Source: Candidatus Cardinium sp. cBcalN2
Lineage (GTDB): Bacteria > Bacteroidota > Bacteroidia > Cytophagales > Amoebophilaceae
Direction of reading: 5' to 3'
Length of the DNA: 17,905 nucleotides
NCBI RefSeq assembly: GCF_022810445.1
Contig: NZ_JAACGD010000023.1
Span: 1-17,905 of the forward strand
Both the position numbers and the translations under genes were made by a program. The notes under the pieces are model-generated. The model made no database searches, was not told where the DNA came from, and saw nothing but the letters and a program-made list of their open reading frames with translations. This document shows, piece by piece, positions 6,741 to 14,374 of this stretch (its first letter is position 1; the number at the start of each line of letters is the position of its first letter).

Positions 6741-7789
6741 CGCATAATTTTTAAGCGATCCAGTGCTTTCCGATATTTATCGGCATTTTTTAGATGTTCT
6801 GTATAATTACGTGCAAAGTAATGTAATCCTGAAAAATCCTCTTTGGCGGAAAAAAAAAGATAATCATGGGATATATAATTAAGTACTGCATCAATCATGG
6901 CTACGCTAGGTAAACCAATAGGTCCGGGTGGTAGCCCTCTTTTATGGTAAGAATTATAGGGAGAATCGATATAGGTATCCTGCTGCCATACCCTTCTAAC
7001 ACTAGATTGATCCTCTCTTAGCACATAGATAAGTGTTGCGCACGATTGAAGGGGCATATTGCGTTTTAATCTATTGAGATAAACGCCTGCAATCATAGCT
7101 GCTTCTTGCGGATCGTTTGTTTCTCCTTGCACAATAGAAGCCAAAATAGAAACAGCCACTGGACTTAATGCTATTTTTTTCGCTTTATTGAGTCGTGTGG
7201 CATGCCAAAAACGTTGATAAGCTCGGTGCATTTTCGATAGTAATTGTTCTGCACTAATCGTCCAATATACTTCATACGTATCTGGAATAAACATAGTTAA
7301 TACATTCTCTGGCGTAAATCCATAGGCAGATAACTTGTCAACATCATTGAGTAAAGCCCATAGTGCTTCCTTGGTTAGCCTTATATAACTAACTAGTTGA
7401 TCTATTAAAGAAGTTTTATTGGCCGCACTAGAAAAAGTAAGCTTAACAGGATGCTGCATCCCACTACGAAGCATTCTAATCACTTGCCAGTTATTCATAT
7501 TACCCATCAGTCGATACTGACCAGGCTTATTTTCAGGATGATAGCTTAATAAGTAAGCTGCCCATAAAAAAGTGGTAGTATTTTTGATATAGCCTTCATT
7601 TTTTAGTTTTTCTTTGAGCTGGTAAAGCCTACACCCCCTTGGAATGATTAATAAACGATTGGGTGGGTAAATATTAGGCAGAGCCAATACTATATAAGAG
7701 GTAATCGAACTAGCAAAGATGGCCCCAAATATCCATTGGATTGCTTTTTTTAAGAAACAATCTCTATAAATCGAAAAAAGATTGGCCAT
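6737..7789 (-). CDS. mltG: Endolytic peptidoglycan transglycosylase, MltG/YceG-like
   Basis: MltG cuts nascent glycan strands inside the chain and is thought to set strand length as a terminator of polymerisation by PBPs. The 350-aa length is normal. One N-terminal membrane segment (about 17-38) anchors it. A LysM-like subdomain follows (IPRGCRLYQLKEKLKNEGYI, 49-68), then the YceG domain. The catalytic glutamate corresponds to E223 in ASIVQGETNDPQEAAMIAGV; in E. coli the motif is ASIIEKET with E218 catalytic, so the first Glu of the motif is Gln here but the catalytic one is kept. The C-terminal YNSYHKRGLPPGPIGLPS motif is also typical. The ATG at 7787-7789 fits the membrane anchor. It lies 82 bp after the DciA-like gene and 68 bp before valS on the same strand. 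Its partner PBP is encoded at 11965-14265. Confidence 0.92.
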   Translation of the reverse strand: MANLFSIYRDCFLKKAIQWIFGAIFASSITSYIVLALPNIYPPNRLLIIPRGCRLYQLKEKLKNEGYIKNTTTFLWAAYLLSYHPENKPGQYRLMGNMNNWQVIRMLRSGMQHPVKLTFSSAANKTSLIDQLVSYIRLTKEALWALLNDVDKLSAYGFTPENVLTMFIPDTYEVYWTISAEQLLSKMHRAYQRFWHATRLNKAKKIALSPVAVSILASIVQGETNDPQEAAMIAGVYLNRLKRNMPLQSCATLIYVLREDQSSVRRVWQQDTYIDSPYNSYHKRGLPPGPIGLPSVAMIDAVLNYISHDYLFFSAKEDFSGLHYFARNYTEHLKNADKYRKALDRLKIMR

Positions 7790-7825
7790 ATATCAATGTT
7801 GCTCTTAACCAGATGTGTAAAATGT

Positions 7826-7849
7826 CAAAAATACTTTATTGGCCAATAA
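7826..7849 (-). promoter_or_regulatory. 14-bp perfect palindrome next to a -7-like box before mltG
   Basis: TTATTGGCCAATAA (7836-7849) is a perfect 14-bp palindrome in the short gap between the DciA-like gene and mltG. Just beside it on the minus strand is TATTTTTG (7833-7826), a match to TAnnTTTG about 37 nt before the mltG ATG. No good -33 box is seen. The palindrome sits where an operator or activator site could be. Function unproven. Confidence 0.3.
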
Positions 7850-7871
7850 GCTGACCAGATACACTTTTTTA

Positions 7872-8165
7872 TCATAAAAAAACAACATCCTCTAAAAGCC
7901 TATTGGTCATAGCTTCATGGAGCATAGCAAGAATTTTATCTTTATTAAGTTGTAATTCATGCCGCAAAGGAGAAGAGGTTATTTTTAAGAAAACTTTATT
8001 ATGATGTACATAAAGCTTTTCTGTCCTATCACAAACCACCTTGGGCATAACGCTATCCCATGCAAGACGCACCATAGCAGTTGTTAATTGTTTCTGAAAA
8101 GGAGAGGATTCAAAAAATCTATTCACCAGTTCTCTAAGACTTTTTGTCTGATGCGAATTGTTCAT
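7872..8165 (-). CDS. DUF721 (DciA-like) protein
   Basis: The 97-aa protein fits the short Bacteroidota DUF721 proteins. Conserved features are the N-terminal helix with SLRELVNRFFESS (9-21), the WDSVMP motif (36-41, with W36), the DRTEKLYVHHNKVFLKI strand region (46-62) and the SSPLRHELQLNKDKIL helix (64-79). DUF721/DciA proteins load the replicative helicase DnaB in many bacteria that lack DnaC; that role here is a family inference. It lies 21 bp downstream of the LysM transglycosylase and is probably cotranscribed. Nothing in the envelope-gene context indicates its function. Confidence 0.8.
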   Translation of the reverse strand: MNNSHQTKSLRELVNRFFESSPFQKQLTTAMVRLAWDSVMPKVVCDRTEKLYVHHNKVFLKITSSPLRHELQLNKDKILAMLHEAMTNRLLEDVVFL

Positions 8166-8186
8166 AATGGTTTATCTAACTATTTT

Positions 8187-9590
8187 TCATCTAGGTATAG
8201 CGTCTACTTCATAATATTCAACTGGAATCTTACGAGGCCTAATAAAGCGCAACCATAGTATACGCCCCTTTTCCAATTTTTCTACCTGTTTCATCCGGTT
8301 TTTTTCTAAAAGAGCAGATTGCTTCATACCATATCGCTGGGCAATACGCCATATATCTTCTCCTGGTGCTACAACGTGATAATGGCTCCCCCCTTTTCTG
8401 GCTTTTGGGCTATAATAGTATATAACTCCTGGAATAAGTTGGTCTGTTTTTTTCATATCATTTATAAGAAGAAAATTATCTATTTGCAGGTTGCCTAGTT
8501 TAGCTAAAAAAGAAACAGTATCTCCTTTTTGGGCTATAATAGCCACTAGGCCATTGGCTTTAATGAGCCTGGTAGAACGAGGATCTTTTAAAGTAATAAT
8601 ATTAGGAAATATTTTGACAGACTTGAAGTATTTGGCATAATCTGTATGAGAGGATCCGTTAATCTTTTGACCAGATGTTAACTTTGTAAGATTTTTTTTT
8701 TGTTGAGGCAATGGATTTTTTAATGGGTTAGACAACTTTAAAACAGGATGGATATTGGAACGGCTGTGAAGAAATGGCACCAATAAAGCACACTTTGTAT
8801 TAGGCGGTACCAGGGTTGTTCTAAGCCACCGATTGTGTTCGTATAATAACTTTTCTTCTATCTTGAAATGCGCAGCAATATCTGCTAATGTCTGACCATG
8901 ATGGCCCTGCTTATAAACAAATAGTTGCCATTTGGGATGTTTTTTTTTCCCAGCCATTTTCTCAAATGCTATTTTAGTGGCTATAACAGAGATAATGTAA
9001 TGATCGGTTTTATCATCCAATCGTACTACTTTGGCACCATAATATTTTTTAGGAAAAATCTTTACTGCACCTGCCCTACCCCTATTATAGGCCAATAGTG
9101 CACCTAACCAGCTATCAAAATATTGATGATTGATTTTTAAAAAACGAGCGGCCGCTTTTGTAGACTGAATTAAATGCATTCTTTCATCTACAACATGATT
9201 GATGGTTAATTGTAAACCCAAACCAGTTGCCTTTTGAATTTGCCAAAAGCCTACATCTTCTGTATGGCTTACTGCATGCCCTATGAGGGTACTTTCATGT
9301 ACGGCTTGGAATTTAAAATCATCTGGCACATTTTCATCAGCCAAGATTTTTTCTATAAATGGAAAAAAAAGATGGGTTCTTTCTAAGATTTCATTAAACG
9401 ACTTTTTAGACCGAGTCAACTGATTTACTTTTTCTTGTAGCCGTTTATAGGCACCGCGTGTAAACTTTAACCGCATGTTGGCAAATGGCACTACTTTTGG
9501 CGCAACAATCGATTGTGGCACATCAACAGCCCATCCACTCAATGGTACCCATGTCATAACAACAAAAACCCAACGCATAGATCGATTCAT
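8187..9590 (-). CDS. LysM-containing lytic transglycosylase, MltD-like
   Basis: Family enzymes cleave glycan strands by the 1,6-anhydro reaction. The signal peptide spans about residues 1-21 (cleavage after SGWA) and has no lipobox Cys, unlike E. coli MltD, so the protein is probably periplasmic. The SLT domain (about 75-200) has the catalytic Glu in AVHES (E99), then HAVSHTEDVGFWQIQKATG (105-123) and AYNRGRAGA (the usual AYNxG signature). After it come at least two LysM-like modules that bind glycan. One is near 223-272 (YKQGHHGQTLADIAAHF). The last, near 403-450 (YHVVAPGEDIWRIAQRYG), is the clearest, and a more diverged one precedes it (IIAQKGDTVSFLAKL). The 467-aa length fits MltD-type proteins. 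It begins 43 bp after the DUF4015 gene and ends 21 bp before the DciA-like gene. VHES replaces the more common LxES before the active site but keeps the Glu-Ser pair. Confidence 0.88.
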   Translation of the reverse strand: MNRSMRWVFVVMTWVPLSGWAVDVPQSIVAPKVVPFANMRLKFTRGAYKRLQEKVNQLTRSKKSFNEILERTHLFFPFIEKILADENVPDDFKFQAVHESTLIGHAVSHTEDVGFWQIQKATGLGLQLTINHVVDERMHLIQSTKAAARFLKINHQYFDSWLGALLAYNRGRAGAVKIFPKKYYGAKVVRLDDKTDHYIISVIATKIAFEKMAGKKKHPKWQLFVYKQGHHGQTLADIAAHFKIEEKLLYEHNRWLRTTLVPPNTKCALLVPFLHSRSNIHPVLKLSNPLKNPLPQQKKNLTKLTSGQKINGSSHTDYAKYFKSVKIFPNIITLKDPRSTRLIKANGLVAIIAQKGDTVSFLAKLGNLQIDNFLLINDMKKTDQLIPGVIYYYSPKARKGGSHYHVVAPGEDIWRIAQRYGMKQSALLEKNRMKQVEKLEKGRILWLRFIRPRKIPVEYYEVDAIPR

Positions 9591-9633
9591 TTGTAAGCAA
9601 TAGACGCAAAGTTTATTTCATTATAGATTAAGA

Positions 9634-11433
9634 TCAATACCATAAGTGAGAAGGAGCCAAATCTTGCTTTACCATATAATAATTATTGGAAGCATTCCAG
9701 AGTAAAAAACCTGAACCTTTCGAGCTATAAACACCTGCTATTTGCTCTTTGATATAATTGGAATATGTCTCTTTTGAAAATTTCCTTTCCGGCCCCAAAA
9801 GAAAGGCTTGAACGTACTGACGAATACAAGTTTGCTCCTTTGTATAGAAAGCAGCACGATCTGATCCTATTTTATAGAGTAGATTGGCTCTTTTTAGGTA
9901 TGGCATAGTCCCCAAAAATTTTGTGTGGTAATGAGAAGGATAGGTCATAGGAGAGATGGCATCTACATATAGTGCTAACCGCTGGATATTTTGTCCAAGT
10001 GCATTGGTTAAAAACCAGCCGTTATAGCCAAATACATTAACAGATATAGGTAAACTCAATACTGCACGCGCCCTTTTTAAGAAAGACTCTAGGGCATCTA
10101 TGGCCTTCATTTCATAAATATTGTGACGGTAAGCAATGGTACCTAACGGGCCATCTGAAGGTAATCGAATATAATCAAATTGAATTTCATCAATGCCTAG
10201 ACGTTGCAATTCTTCGGCGATTTGTAGGTTGTAATCCCAAACTTGAGTCGAGAAAATATCGACCCAATATTCTCGCTGTATCAGCTTACCTGTACTATTT
10301 TTTATAAAATGTGCCCATGGCGCATCTCTTTTTTTATCCCATAATGCGTAGCGATTACTAGCATACCGATAAAGCTTTTCATCCTTAAAAACCACAAGAC
10401 GGGCTATAAGATGGATGTTAAATTCATCTGCCAAGGTACGAAGAGCCTCTATATTGACAATAGGACGGATCGCCTTAGCCTCACGCGCCATGGCAACCTG
10501 AGAATTATACATGATAGACCCAAAGTCATCTTTGAAGTCAATAACAACCGCATTCATACCATTATGCTTAATAAACACAAAATGGTTGCGTAAGCTTTGT
10601 AGATTATTAGCTGTCCAAGCTGTTAAATAAATACCTCTTTTATCTTGGATCTTTTTTCGTCTAGGTTCAGAAAAATAAGGTGAAAAACCGGTATAAAGCG
10701 TTCGATTTTTTAGCCACTTATTATTACAAAAGATCCAAATAGATGATTGCGTTTGACCGATCAACCAGACATCTGAATTGACTTTTATAGTCGATAGGGA
10801 GACAATTCCATCTGGCTCTGGAAGAGATAATATAGGTTCAATAAAGCCTGTTTTGATGTTTAACAAGGCTATTTTTCCATGAGGCCCATAGGCAAAATAA
10901 ACTTTGTCAGGATCGGAAAGATGGTAGGCTATATCATTAATCGTTTCATAATACTGACCACTCAAACAAATAGCGGCTGCAGGTATAGCGCGCCAGCTTT
11001 TTCCTGCATCTCGTGTTATATAAAAACCATGACAAGAAGTACCAACTATCCATTCATTTGGATTTTCTTCTGAAATAGCGCCTGCGGTAAAGTAAGATAA
11101 ATGAGCAATCGCATGCCTGTCAGCTACCCATCTAAAAGTCTGCCCCCCATCTTGTGATAACAATATTTCTTCACCTGTGGCTACAATAACCTGTTCAGGC
11201 CTAGCTAAGGTGCTAGCAACAGCAGTGAGTGGCCGTTTTTCCATTGCTTTAAAAGGATAGATCCAACGCAAAGGCAAGCCTTCTCCCTTAGCAAAGACCC
11301 ACCCCCTCCAAATTTTTTTTTCTAATTCTCCCAGAAGACTTAATCGATAGTTACCCATACCAGAAGCCCATAAAAATGAACTTTCAAGGAGTAGAAAAAT
11401 AAATACAAGCCCGCCTAATCTTGATTTGTACAT
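9634..11433 (-). CDS. DUF4015 putative glycoside hydrolase with N-terminal Asp-box (BNR-like) region
   Basis: The C-terminal part (about 266-545) matches the DUF4015 putative glycosidase domain: RGIYLTAWTA (267-276), VVIDFKDDFG (297-306), ARLVVFKDEKL (345-355), DEIQFDYIRLP (416-426), VNVFG (466-470) and SPMTYPSHY (495-503). This is a TIM-barrel-like family; the conserved acidic residues in DFKDD and DEIQFD are likely catalytic, but the substrate is unknown. The N-terminal third (about 70-250) carries two Asp-box motifs, SQDGGQTF (94-101) and TRDAGKSW (141-148), as in BNR/beta-propeller repeats. An N-terminal hydrophobic signal (about 8-24) indicates export. The frame extends one codon to a TTG, but I take the ATG at 11431-11433 (599 aa; the positions above count from that TTG, so subtract one). 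It leads the minus-strand cluster of envelope genes. Confidence 0.85.
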   Translation of the reverse strand: MYKSRLGGLVFIFLLLESSFLWASGMGNYRLSLLGELEKKIWRGWVFAKGEGLPLRWIYPFKAMEKRPLTAVASTLARPEQVIVATGEEILLSQDGGQTFRWVADRHAIAHLSYFTAGAISEENPNEWIVGTSCHGFYITRDAGKSWRAIPAAAICLSGQYYETINDIAYHLSDPDKVYFAYGPHGKIALLNIKTGFIEPILSLPEPDGIVSLSTIKVNSDVWLIGQTQSSIWIFCNNKWLKNRTLYTGFSPYFSEPRRKKIQDKRGIYLTAWTANNLQSLRNHFVFIKHNGMNAVVIDFKDDFGSIMYNSQVAMAREAKAIRPIVNIEALRTLADEFNIHLIARLVVFKDEKLYRYASNRYALWDKKRDAPWAHFIKNSTGKLIQREYWVDIFSTQVWDYNLQIAEELQRLGIDEIQFDYIRLPSDGPLGTIAYRHNIYEMKAIDALESFLKRARAVLSLPISVNVFGYNGWFLTNALGQNIQRLALYVDAISPMTYPSHYHTKFLGTMPYLKRANLLYKIGSDRAAFYTKEQTCIRQYVQAFLLGPERKFSKETYSNYIKEQIAGVYSSKGSGFLLWNASNNYYMVKQDLAPSHLWY

Positions 11434-11469
11434 CAAATTTAAGTTATGATAAAATCAATCGAAATATAA

Positions 11470-11499
11470 CAAAAATAATCTAAGGCTTAGCCTAATCAA
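11470..11499 (-). promoter_or_regulatory. Candidate promoter of the minus-strand envelope cluster
   Basis: On the minus strand TTG (11499-11497), a 19-bp spacer and TATTTTTG (11477-11470) fit the Bacteroidota consensus. The start would be near 11463, giving a ~30-nt leader to the ATG at 11433. The spacer contains an imperfect dyad (TTAGGC TAA GCCTTA). It could drive all five genes down to valS. Confidence 0.45.
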
Positions 11500-11558
11500 C
11501 TTAAACGCATGAACTAGCTTACTTTTATAGTAAAAATAAAGCTAAATTTATGAATATT

Positions 11559-11590
11559 GGTATCTGTTCACGCAATGGCGTCAACTTAAG
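11559..11590 (+). repeat. Mobile-element-end-like motif, copy M3
   Basis: GGTATCTGTTCACGC followed by AATGGCGTCAACTTAAG (11574-11590). The last 17 bases are an exact inverted match to 361-377. The first part matches 262-274 and resembles 17873-17885. It is probably one end of a mobile element, present here alone. Confidence 0.6.
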
Positions 11591-11627
11591 ATATATATTT
11601 AATTGATTACTAGATACAATGATATAT

Positions 11628-11782
11628 AAAAACGCCCCCCTGTAAAAAGCTGCGATCAGAAAGCTCAACTTACAGCTGAAATAGAACAACAGTTTTGTTT
11701 GAAGCCCACACAGCGGGCGAGTTCTGTTTTTCCAGCTGTAAGCTGAGCTTTCAGCAGTTTTTTGCACAGGGCTTGATTTTTT
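11628..11782 (+). repeat. Palindromic repeat family, copy R4 (best-preserved long palindrome)
   Basis: The 20-bp arm at 11659-11678 (GAAAGCTCAACTTACAGCTG) pairs with 11733-11752 with one mismatch. Outside this, AAAAACGCCCCCCTGTAAAAAGCTG on the left mirrors CAGTTTTTTGCACAGGGCTTGATTTTTT on the right with small indels. The whole ~155 bp can therefore fold into one hairpin. The centre GCCC...GGGC (about 11704-11718) is partly decayed. A second small stem follows in the tail (CCACTGTTTT 11785-11794 with AAAAAAGTGG 11801-11810, one mismatch). Confidence 0.85.
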
Positions 11783-11851
11783 GTCCACTGTTTTATCAAG
11801 AAAAAAGTGGTATAAAAATTACTGCGCAATAATGGACAGAATAAATAATTT

Positions 11852-11859
11852 TATATTTG
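11852..11859 (+). promoter_or_regulatory. Candidate -7 box for the PBP gene
   Basis: TATATTTG matches TAnnTTTG and lies 106 bp before the ATG at 11965. No good TTTG is found at the expected distance upstream, so support is weak. Confidence 0.2.
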
Positions 11860-11964
11860 ATAATCAATAAAATACGACCCTTAAATCGACACCATTTCTT
11901 GAACAGTAACCAATATTTTGTTGTTGACTCAGACAAGGGAGATAAGGGCAGATTATAACATAAT

Positions 11965-14265
11965 ATGGAAAAAATAATACGTATACTTTGGAAATTTTTT
12001 GCAGGAGCCATTATAAGTATTCCTATTTATCTTTTTTCTGTTCAAGTCGATTTTTATAATCTGTATGGCGGCATGCCATCAGCAGCCTTGTTAGAAAACC
12101 CTCAAAGCGAATTAGCTTCTGAACTCTATGCGGCTGATGGCGTTTTGCTGGGGAAATATTTTAGAAACAACCGGAGTCCTGTAACCTATGAAGAGATTTC
12201 TTCCAATATGATTCATGCCCTTATTGCCTCGGAGGACTATCGTTTTGAACAACATGCCGGCATAGATTTACGAGGATTATCACGCGCCTTTTTTCTTTCC
12301 ATTCTATTACGACAACATAAAGGTGGTGGCAGTACCCTTACTCAGCAATTAGCCAAAAATCTTTTTAATGTTAGAAAAGAGTTAAGCTATAGAGGAAAAT
12401 GTTCGGATATTCCCCTGCTAAGTACGCTGATCCTTAAAACCAAGGAGTGGATTTTAGCTGTTCAACTCGAACGCGCCTATACCAAGCAAGAAATTATAGC
12501 TATGTATTTAAACACCGTTACCTTTGGAAGCAATACATATGGTATTAAAGTAGCTGCACGTACCTTTTTTAACAAAACACCAGCTGAATTGCGTGTAGAA
12601 GAAGCCGCACTATTGGTAGGGCTATTACGTGCTCCTAGTCGCTACAGCCCCATAAAAAACCCTCAAAAAGCCCACTATATCAGAAATGTAGTCTTATCTC
12701 AAATGGTCAAATATGGTTTTCTAACACAATCTGAATACGATCTTATTTGCGAAATACCTACTGAATTACAGTATCAAGAAGAAAATTACGAAAAAGGTAT
12801 AGCACCTTATTTTAGAGCAATAGTACGTGATTTTCTCTTAAAATGGAGCCAAGAAAATGGGTATGATATTTTTTCAGATGGATTACGCATCTATACTACC
12901 ATTGATAGCCGCGTACAAGCACACGCAGAAGCTGCTTTAAAAGAACAGATGGCACTGCTACAAGATACATTTGATGAACATTGGAAAGATCAAAACCCAT
13001 GGATTCACGAAAATGGCAAAGAAATAGAAGACTATATTGACAAAGAGATAAAAAAGACACCACTCTACCAAGAATTACTTAAAAAATATGGTTCAGATAA
13101 GGATGCGATCAATCAAGCATTGCATACGGCTGTACCAACAGAATTATTTTCGTGGAAAGGCCCTATTCATCAAACCGTTACCCCGTTAGAAGCATTTAAA
13201 CATCATCGTAGGATACTACAAGCCGGATGTATGGCCATGAATCCCCACACAGGCCATATCAAAGCCTGGGTAGGTGGTATTGATTATAAATATTTTCAAT
13301 ACGATCATGTTAAACAGAGTAAACGACAAACAGGTTCAACTTTTAAACCTATTGTCTACACAGTAGCATTGGATAATGGTTACTTACCCACAGATCTAGT
13401 CACAGATGAGCCCGTTACCTTTGTACAGCCCAATGGAGATACTTGGACACCACAAAATGCCTGGAAAACTTACTCGGGTAAAAAATATACCTTGCGTTAT
13501 GCTATGGCCAAATCTTACAACTCTATAACCTCTTATTTAATTAAACAACTTACCCCTCAATTGGTTGTAGATTATGCTAAAAGGATGGGCCTAAAAGGTC
13601 CTTTAGACCCAGTTCCTGCGATTTGTCTAGGCTCTAGTGATGCTTCTATTTATGAAATAGTAGGGGCATACAGTACTTTTTTAAACAAAGGGGTATGGAC
13701 AGAGCCCTTTTTTATTACCCATATTGAAGACAAACATGGTAATGTATTACAAACCTTTATACCACAGCGCTACGAAGCCATTCATGAAGATACAGCTGAC
13801 CTAATGACTTATATGCTACAAGGCACATTAGATGAAGGTGCTTTACAAGGGGTATCTATGGCGCTAAGAGCAGATAATGATATAGCAGGAAAATCCGGAA
13901 CTACCTCTAACCACTCAGATGGTTGGTATATTGGATTAACCCAAAATCTTTGTACAGGCGTTTGGGTAGGTGGAGAAGATCGCTGCATTCATTTTAGAGA
14001 TTTTAACCTAGGAGCAGGTAGTGTAACTGCCCGCCCTATATGGGAAAAATTCATTATAAGATTATATAATGATCCTGATCTAATTTATAGAAAAGGTCCT
14101 TTGATAGCTAATCAAATCTTATCTGAAAGGGTAAAAAATATTATTCAAGGTAAATCACAACATACCTTAAACCGATCTGGCAATCCAGCCAACGGTAGCT
14201 CAAGTGAGGTAGCAAACAAAAAACTAATAACTACTATAGAATTAGATGTAGATAAGATATTCTAA
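11965..14265 (+). CDS. Bifunctional class A penicillin-binding protein (PBP1A-like)
   Basis: It polymerises lipid II into glycan and crosslinks peptides in the periplasm. A cytoplasmic tail and one membrane helix (about 9-26) are followed by the GT51 glycosyltransferase domain: EDYRFEQHAGID (90-101, catalytic E90), GGGSTLTQQLAKN (120-132) and LNTVTFGSNTYGI (182-194). The transpeptidase domain has SxxK as STFK (458-461, nucleophile S458), SxN as SYN (517-519) and, in place of the usual KTG, KSGT (643-646) in AGKSGTTSNHSDGWYIG. A ~100-residue charged linker (about 320-420) separates the domains. The 766-aa length is typical. It is transcribed divergently from the envelope cluster that encodes MltG. 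Domain motifs are complete, so the enzyme is probably active. Confidence 0.95.
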   Translation: MEKIIRILWKFFAGAIISIPIYLFSVQVDFYNLYGGMPSAALLENPQSELASELYAADGVLLGKYFRNNRSPVTYEEISSNMIHALIASEDYRFEQHAGIDLRGLSRAFFLSILLRQHKGGGSTLTQQLAKNLFNVRKELSYRGKCSDIPLLSTLILKTKEWILAVQLERAYTKQEIIAMYLNTVTFGSNTYGIKVAARTFFNKTPAELRVEEAALLVGLLRAPSRYSPIKNPQKAHYIRNVVLSQMVKYGFLTQSEYDLICEIPTELQYQEENYEKGIAPYFRAIVRDFLLKWSQENGYDIFSDGLRIYTTIDSRVQAHAEAALKEQMALLQDTFDEHWKDQNPWIHENGKEIEDYIDKEIKKTPLYQELLKKYGSDKDAINQALHTAVPTELFSWKGPIHQTVTPLEAFKHHRRILQAGCMAMNPHTGHIKAWVGGIDYKYFQYDHVKQSKRQTGSTFKPIVYTVALDNGYLPTDLVTDEPVTFVQPNGDTWTPQNAWKTYSGKKYTLRYAMAKSYNSITSYLIKQLTPQLVVDYAKRMGLKGPLDPVPAICLGSSDASIYEIVGAYSTFLNKGVWTEPFFITHIEDKHGNVLQTFIPQRYEAIHEDTADLMTYMLQGTLDEGALQGVSMALRADNDIAGKSGTTSNHSDGWYIGLTQNLCTGVWVGGEDRCIHFRDFNLGAGSVTARPIWEKFIIRLYNDPDLIYRKGPLIANQILSERVKNIIQGKSQHTLNRSGNPANGSSSEVANKKLITTIELDVDKIF

Positions 14266-14304
14266 AATAGGCCACTTACAGTAGATGCAATATGGGTAAT
14301 ATGG

Positions 14305-14349
14305 TTTATATTATTACTTTTATCGTTATATTTGAGAACCTTAAATATA
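14305..14349 (+). promoter_or_regulatory. Candidate promoter with overlapping inverted repeat before the ITPase gene
   Basis: TATATTTG (14327-14334) matches the -7 consensus, with a weak TTTA (14305-14308) 18 bp upstream. The start would be near 14341, ~34 nt before the ATG at 14375. TATATTT (14327-14333) and AAATATA (14343-14349) form a perfect 7-bp dyad with a 9-bp spacer that overlaps the box, a position suitable for a repressor. AT-rich dyads also arise by chance. Confidence 0.3.
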
Positions 14350-14374
14350 GTGCATAACCATTTCGTGATCACTT

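Larger units (their letters stand above)
11434..11964. other. Divergent intergenic region between the envelope cluster and the PBP gene
   Basis: This 531-bp gap separates two outward-facing transcription units. It contains a minus-strand promoter candidate (11470-11499), an end-like motif (11559-11590), the palindromic repeat R4 with its tail (11628 to about 11840) and a plus-strand -7-like box TATATTTG (11852-11859) about 106 bp before the PBP ATG. I see no real gene; the open frames inside it lie across the repeat. Confidence 0.6.

Noticed and set aside
11525..11788. An 87-codon minus-strand open frame in the divergent gap
   Set aside because: It lies across end motif M3 and palindromic repeat R4, has no family features, and its translation mirrors the repeat.
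11796..12011. A 71-codon minus-strand open frame
   Set aside because: It overlaps the start of the PBP gene and the repeat tail; no recognisable protein features.
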